Below are positions 58,677 to 64,000 of a DNA stretch of 64,000 nucleotides, piece by piece. The stretch spans positions 18,214,622 to 18,278,621 of the forward strand of contig NC_133123.1 of assembly GCF_033568475.1 (NCBI RefSeq). The letters are read 5' to 3'. How positions within the stretch are numbered: the first letter of the stretch is position 1; the number at the start of each line of letters is the position of its first letter. A program made the translations under genes and the position numbers. Under the pieces are notes generated by a model. That model was not told where the DNA came from and searched no databases. It saw only the letters and a list, made by a program, of their open reading frames with translations. This DNA comes from Henckelia pumila (lineage: Eukaryota > Streptophyta > Magnoliopsida > Lamiales > Gesneriaceae).

Positions 58677-59256
58677 AACTGGAGAGAATTCTTCAGCTAT
58701 CTGAAGCATTGCCTAAGGGAGTCAAAATCCCCAGCCTACCTGAGTTCAATGGCACTAGTGATCCTCAAGATCATATTGAAAAATTCTACGTGAAAGCAGA
58801 TTTGTATGACATCACAGATGCAACTTACTGCAAGATATTCCGAACAACGTTATCAGGACAGGCTCTCACATGGTTCAATAATCTGCCGTCCAAATCCATC
58901 GCCAACTTGGAGCAACTCATCCAGCACTTCATCCAACAATTCTCAATTAATAAGAAATACCCGAAAACAGCAGCATACTTATTCACAATTCTTCAAAAAG
59001 AAGGGGAAAGTTTGCGAGACTATGTTAAGAGATTTACTCATGCGGTTCATGAAGTCCCACACGTGAACCAGATATGTTATCTGGAATAATGCAACAGAAC
59101 TTGCGTACTGGAAGGTTCAAGGAATCTAGAGCAGGAAAATCCCCGAACACCTTGGAGGAGATGTTGTCTAGAGCCGAAAAATACATCTGCATCGAGGAAA
59201 CTGATGAGTTGCACTCCTCAGGAAAAAGAAAACGAAACGAAGAATACGATGAAATA
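58677..59256 (+). pseudogene. Element G gag, C-terminal part, frameshifted
   Basis: Continuation of the gag cut at 32543. It reads LERILQLSEALPKGVKIPSL, FNGTSDPQDHI, a tryptophan motif (ALTWFNNLPS) and EGESLRDYVKRF, the retrotransposon_gag domain of Tat-like gypsy elements. A frame change near 59070 moves the rest (GIMQQNLRTGRFKES, LEEMLSRAEKYICIEE) to another frame, ending at a TAA after 59256. No zinc knuckle, protease or polymerase follows, so the element codes for gag only. Gag-only terminal-repeat elements have been described in plants as TR-GAG; this may be one, or a deletion derivative. Confidence 0.8.
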
Positions 59257-59720
59257 TAACGCAGGACATAGAGTCATGTCAATCTAAAGAAACTCTATAC
59301 TCATAGAGCAAACACCTGCAAGCTAAAATAAATTTCTTGACGCTACTTTATTTGCTCTGCAGATCAAAACTTTTATTTAATTCTCTTTTATTTTAAGTTT
59401 AATAATAAACTTACATTTATTTGTTTACTTTTCTATTTAATTATATAGGAAGGAACTCAGCTCCATCAACGAATGCTTAACTCATACGTCACGACCCATG
59501 GAATCATTCTGGCTACCCATCCATCAGAGGCTTGGCCAGCCCTGTAGGACTACCTAAGCCACGATTCTATAAGAGGTCAAGACGACAAAAATAAAGTCTC
59601 GGGATACCTCACCACCTAATAGAGTGGGTTTAGGACTTCCCCATGAGATAAAATCTTGGGAACTTGATCCATTCATAAGTACTCCATGTTAAGCACTACG
59701 TTATTTCTCCTAGAGCGCAA
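59257..59720 (+). other. Element G non-coding region after gag
   Basis: AT-rich spacer with stop codons in all frames. No pol similarity seen. Confidence 0.5.
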
Positions 59721-60455
59721 CAAAAAGTCATAGCGACTATAAAAAATTTTAAAAAGTCATAGTGACTATAAATAATTCAAAAAAGTTCTAGCGACTATAA
59801 AAAATTTTCAGAAGAAGTCATAGCAACTACAAAAAATTTTCAGAAAGAGTCATAGAGACTATAAACAATTCAGAAAGTCATAACGACTATAAAAATATTT
59901 TTAAAAAGAGTCATAGCGACTATAAACAATTCAAAAAGTCATAGAGACTATAAATTTTTTTTCAGAAAGAGTCATAGCGACTATAAACAATTCAAAATAA
60001 TCATAGCGACTATAAACAATTCAAAAAAGTCATAGCAACTATAAAAATTTTTCAGAAGAAGTCATAGCGACTATAAAAAAAATTTCAGAAGAAGTCATAG
60101 GGACTATAAAATTTTTTTCAGGAAAAGTCATAGCGATTATAAAAAAATTTTCAGAAAAAGTCATAGCGATTATAAATATTTTTTTCAAAAAAATTCATAT
60201 CGACTATAAAAAATTTATCAAGTCATAGCGACTTTAAAAAAAATTCAGAAGAAGTCATAGTGACTATAAAAAAAATTTCAGGAAAAGTCATAGCAACTAT
60301 AAAAAAAATTTCAGAAAAAGTCATATCGACTATAAATATTTTTTCAGAAGAAGTTATATTGACTATAAAAAATTTATCAAGTCATAATGACTATAAAAAA
60401 AATTCATCAAGTCATGATAACCATAAAAAATTCACCAAGTCCTAAAGACTACAGA
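59721..60455 (+). repeat. Minisatellite, about 25 copies of a 25-33-bp unit
   Basis: Repeated AGTCATAGCGACTATAAA followed by an A/T tract and often TTTTCAGAA. The core GTCATAGCGACTATAA is well kept, with C/T changes (AGCAACT, AGTGACT), while the A/T part varies in length. It lies in the non-coding 3' part of element G. Confidence 0.93.
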
Positions 60456-61080
60456 ATCATAGCCCCAGGGGCTTACATCCAATGCACCAACCTAAGAGGC
60501 TAAATAAAATATACTAACTCAAGAGTTTTCATCAAAGATACTACTCCAAGGGATTGCAGAAGATGCATTCCTTGAAGAGATTGTATGAAAACAAAAATCT
60601 CCAGGGCGTTAAAAAAACTCTCCATCAAAATATTATAAGTGGCGGTCCTAACACATCTTCCCTCTTACACGTGTTAGTACAAATAATTTTTCGAAAGTAT
60701 TGTCGTGGTCTAAACCGACAAGAGGGGTTAGGATCCTCCGCCCCCTAAACAACCCATCGCGCGGTCGGTCCTATCACATGACCTCCGAATCAACACACAC
60801 AATACTACAGGAACATCATCGTGCTACACCTTCTTCGTTCGCAACTCTAGAGAGTACCATCTGGAACTCATCTTTGTCGTGGGCTTTAAACAAGCCATCA
60901 TCAACTTTTGTCAGTAGCCGTGAAAAATCCATCACTATATATAAAAAAAACACCACCAGAATAACAATTGCGGTCCAATTCAAGTATGTGATAACCGTCG
61001 TTATACCCCGTGGTCCAAATTTTGAAAATAGTGAAAATTCACTCATTTCGTTCACTATCATCGTTAGATTCCGCTAGATC
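60456..61080. other. Probable remaining 3' part of element G, no LTR found
   Basis: No recognisable coding sequence. Two opposing short open frames (60700-61077 plus, 60816-61061 minus) have no motif I recognise. A 3' LTR matching 31560-32098 is not visible, so G is probably 3'-truncated or its LTR lies elsewhere. Confidence 0.35.
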
Positions 61081-61983
61081 AATAAACAAGTAAGTATTTC
61101 GGTACGCCCTCAACAAGGACAATACCTTATCTCGGAAGACATCCTTTCCACTACCACTCAATGCAACTAACCAAATCATAATATTTTTCAAATATTAGAC
61201 AAAAGTTGTAAAAGTGAGAAAATCAGGATTCTCAAGATTTTATATTAAGTTAGTGCATGCATTTGAACAAAAATAAAATAATTATTTCAAACAATAATTA
61301 TTATAAATTAAAAGAAGCCAAATATGTGTATATACATATGTGTGTATACACATGCATTTATCCATCCATCGCATGGCCCAAGGAATTCATTGCCATGCCA
61401 TTGCCGCTTCGTCGCCGCGCCATTGTCGTCGCAGTATCATCGCCGCCGTACCACGGCCGCCGTCGCGCCACAATCACCGCGCCCAGATCAAGCCAGAAAA
61501 TGGAGCATCCACTGACGGTGGACGTTCCATGCTGGAAGTCGACTCAGGGCACTGTTTTTTCTTCATCTACTCGCTTAGCCGGTCCCTCACCGAAACCACC
61601 ATCCTCGGACAACTCCCTCTCTTGCATGACCACGACACAGCTCCATCGGACCAGATCGAAAAGCTTAAGAGCTAACCATGGCTGGAAGTCGATGGAAACC
61701 ATTGTCGGATCACATCTCGCCACCGTCACCGCGCCGTTAGACTTGAATGGGTGTGGAAGTACAGAAACATGGAGTAGGGGAGGATAGATGCACAGCGATA
61801 ATAGATACATACACACAAAATCTCACGCATGATAGAAGAAGCAGAAGAAACAGGAAAATATGGGAACAACACGTTTCCAAGGGGAAAGAGAAAGTGCAAC
61901 TTTCTCATGTTTTTCTACCATGTCTTGTTCCAGCATGTTGCACCACATCTTAGGGTCTGAGTTAGGGTCCCTAGGGTCGAGTG
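61081..61983. other. Intergenic region left of the MITE
   Basis: Contains a CG-rich stretch (61410-61520) that keeps several overlapping frames open, including a 176-codon frame at 61257-61787, but no recognisable domain, no codon pattern and no splice context. I do not call a gene. Confidence 0.4.
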
Positions 61984-62730
61984 TAGGGGTGGGCATAATT
62001 CGGTTAAAACCGAAAAAACCGGCCGAACCAAAAAATTCGGTTTATTTGATTCGGTTTTTTCGGTTTTTCGGCCGGTTTCGGTTTTAGAATGTATAAAAAC
62101 CGGTTTTTCGGTTCGGTTTTTGGTTTTATGCCCCGAAAAAACCAAAAAAAACCAAACCGGTCGAATTTTGATTAAAATAAGAATTTTATGATTATTGACC
62201 ATTGGGCCTTAAAAATGGGCCTTTTTTTTTAATCAATTCTATGTTTTTTTCTTACAAGATGTAAGCCTATTTTAATTAAATATGATTTTTATAAAACTTA
62301 ATAGTCGCTTTATTATTTTAATTGAAGTTCATATTGTTAATTCTAATGGAATAATTTATGTTTTATTGTTATTAGTTCTCTATTATGTATTACATGCATC
62401 AAGTGAGATATCATTTTAGTTCTTAAATTTTTTTTAGTATTAACCTTTTTATATTTTGGTTTTCATTTTAGTTTTAAATCCATAATTATTTTAAACAATT
62501 CATAATTTTCTTTGTCCCTAAACTAATATATGCAGTCGTGCAAACTAAATTTAATTCATTACTTAAACCGTATAAAACCGACCGAAAAAACCGGACCGTA
62601 TCACAAAAAAAACCGAACCGAACCGTAATAAAATAGTTCGGTTTCGGACCAAAGATTTTGAAAACCGAAACCAAAAAAACCGAACCGAAATAGAGTAAAA
62701 CCGAACCAAACCGGCCGATGCCCACCCCTA
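61984..62730. mobile_element. hAT-superfamily MITE, 747 bp
   Basis: 13-bp perfect terminal inverted repeats (TAGGGGTGGGCAT at left; ATGCCCACCCCTA at right) flanked by an exact 8-bp TSD GTCGAGTG at 61976-61983 and 62731-62738. Subterminal regions are full of CGGTTTTTCGGTT / AACCGAAAAACCG inverted motifs; the centre is AT-rich and non-coding. The 8-bp TSD points to hAT transposase. Confidence 0.95.
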
Positions 62731-62738
62731 GTCGAGTG

Positions 62739-64000
62739 GTAGGGTGGTTTGAACCTGGATTAGGCTGGACACGAAGTAAAAATCAGAACATTCACAACTC
62801 GCGCAGGTTTAGGGTTCCATGGAAAAATGGTTCGTTCTCCTCCTATAGGCCACGGTTTGGGGGTTACATTGGTCAGGTTAGAACCGCCCAGATGTTGGCT
62901 AAGTCTGGGCGGCGGGGATCCGAGCAAGGGTGGCTGGAGCAGGCAACACGAACGGATTTGGTGAAGTTGCTCACCTGCGCACGCGAGCGGAAGAGGTGCT
63001 GTGTTGTTTTGGTTTGGGATGCTTCTGTAGGGATCGGTTTGGTCTGGGGCTGGGATGGTTAGGACCGTCTGGACCTTGGGAAGGTTTGGCCAGCGGGGCT
63101 CCGGTCGGTGGTGGCCGAAGTTATTTTCAGCAGCTAGTCGTGTGCAAATTTATGCACAAGCTAGGTTCTGAATTTTTGGTTTTATGCGGGCCGGGCTTGG
63201 GTTTTTGGGTCCGGGTCGGGTCTAGAATATATTGGGTCAAGTTAGTGGATCCGGATCCGAGTTATATGAGTTGGCCTCGGGTATTTTTAATTTATTTTAA
63301 TTAAAAGTTTAAGTTAAGAAATTATGGGCTTGAGTTAGTTTAATAAATTGATATGGGTTAATTAATTTTATAACATGGGTTTAATTATTTAGTCAAGTGA
63401 GTCCATTAATTTTTATGGGCCTAGTGGTCCATGAGAATTATTGGACCAAGTCTTATTGGGCTAAAAAATTTAATGGGCCAGACTAGATGTTCATGGGCTT
63501 GAATAATTTAATGGGCTAAATGTAGTTTATGAGCTAGTTAAGTATTAATGGGCCTAGATTCAATTATTGGGTCGATCTATGAATGTATGGGCTTAAGTTT
63601 ATGAGATCAGCAGCTTGAACAAGTTCATGAAAAATAAATAGTCTGTAAATATATATTTAATACATGTATGTGTCTTTTTATGTATAAGTATGATTTTATG
63701 AAAATAATTAAATATATATTTACGGGCAAAGTTTTATGAATGATGAAATTATGATGATTAATTATTTTTAAGTTCATGCACCATGAAAGAAATATTTTAT
63801 GAATGATTATGGGCATGTAAAATATTTTAAAGAATTTGAAGTGAGCGTGTAACAATTACGGGACAGTGGATGGGATTCCTAAGCCCTGAGCCCTTGCCAT
63901 ATGCTTACGGGACTGTGATTCGGGATATTAGGGCCCGATTGCCTTTCCATATGATTTATAATTATGCGCCTATGAATCCGGGGCAAGTCCTGGTGAAGTG
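62739..64000. other. Repeat-like intergenic sequence at right edge
   Basis: No gene. Bases 63310-63600 repeat short ATGGGCCTAG/AATGGGCT phrases (cryptic simple sequence). Bases 63855-64000 (TTACGGGACAGTGG..., then TTACGGGACTGTGATTCGG) have the style of a gypsy LTR running out of the window, but no boundary is visible. Confidence 0.4.

Noticed and set aside
59721..60455. CRISPR-like or coding repeat in the AGTCATAGCGACTATAA array
   Set aside because: The intervals are A/T tracts of variable length rather than unique spacers, and the one 61-codon frame across it simply follows the repeat.
60816..61061. 81-codon minus-strand frame with a hydrophobic stretch
   Set aside because: It overlaps a plus-strand frame of equal quality, and I recognise no family or start context. 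Left as unassigned element tail.
61257..61787. 176-codon open frame on the plus strand
   Set aside because: No recognisable domain, basic low-complexity segments, and competing frames of similar size. Its length comes from a CG-rich patch.

Overview
This is nuclear DNA from a flowering plant, most likely a eudicot. The evidence is a plant-type two-exon ATL RING-H2 gene with a wall-associated-kinase-like ectodomain, spliced AT-rich introns, and dense plant Ty1/copia and Ty3/gypsy elements primed by initiator-Met tRNA or tRNA-Asp. There is no bacterial organisation. By eye about four fifths of the window is transposable element. I see only two credible host genes: a three-exon KGD4/MRPS36-like mitochondrial protein on the minus strand (24711-26876) and an ATL20/21/22-like membrane RING-H2 ubiquitin ligase on the plus strand (28889-31283).

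Layout. Bases 1-3840 hold a decayed copia element with its 3' LTR. Next come intergenic DNA and a broken, charged, nuclear-type pseudogene (about 4955-5905). Bases 6240-22163 form a three-level nest. A very decayed gypsy remnant (A, plus strand) has in its 3' LTR a non-autonomous large-LTR element (B, 8308-20215, TSD TCTAT). B's left LTR in turn holds a young gypsy chromovirus (C, minus strand, 9485-17039, TSD GGAGC). Bases 22164-31560 are the gene-bearing island, which also contains a LINE remnant split by a hAT-like element.

Bases 31560 to about 61080 form a four-level nest. A gag-only Tat-like element (G, plus) is split by a decayed gypsy chromovirus (E, minus, 32544-58671, TSD TATGT). E's left LTR is split by a gypsy chromovirus with a full-length reading frame (D, plus, 32656-49631, TSD TTAAA). 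D's 3' LTR is split by an intact copia element (F, minus, 39005-48681, TSD ATTTC). All target-site duplications were read from the sequence, and LTR divergence falls from the outer to the inner elements as nesting requires. A 747-bp hAT MITE with an 8-bp TSD lies at 61984-62730, and the right end is repeat-like intergenic DNA.

The most unusual signal is structural. The leader of element F carries about 13 tandem perfect or near-perfect 21-nt hairpins whose two arms change together. The LTRs of A, B, C, D and E carry their own arrays of short palindromes, and in C and D these sit directly upstream of the TATA box. I found no CRISPR array, no rRNA and no tRNA gene; the only tRNA-like matches are primer-binding sites.
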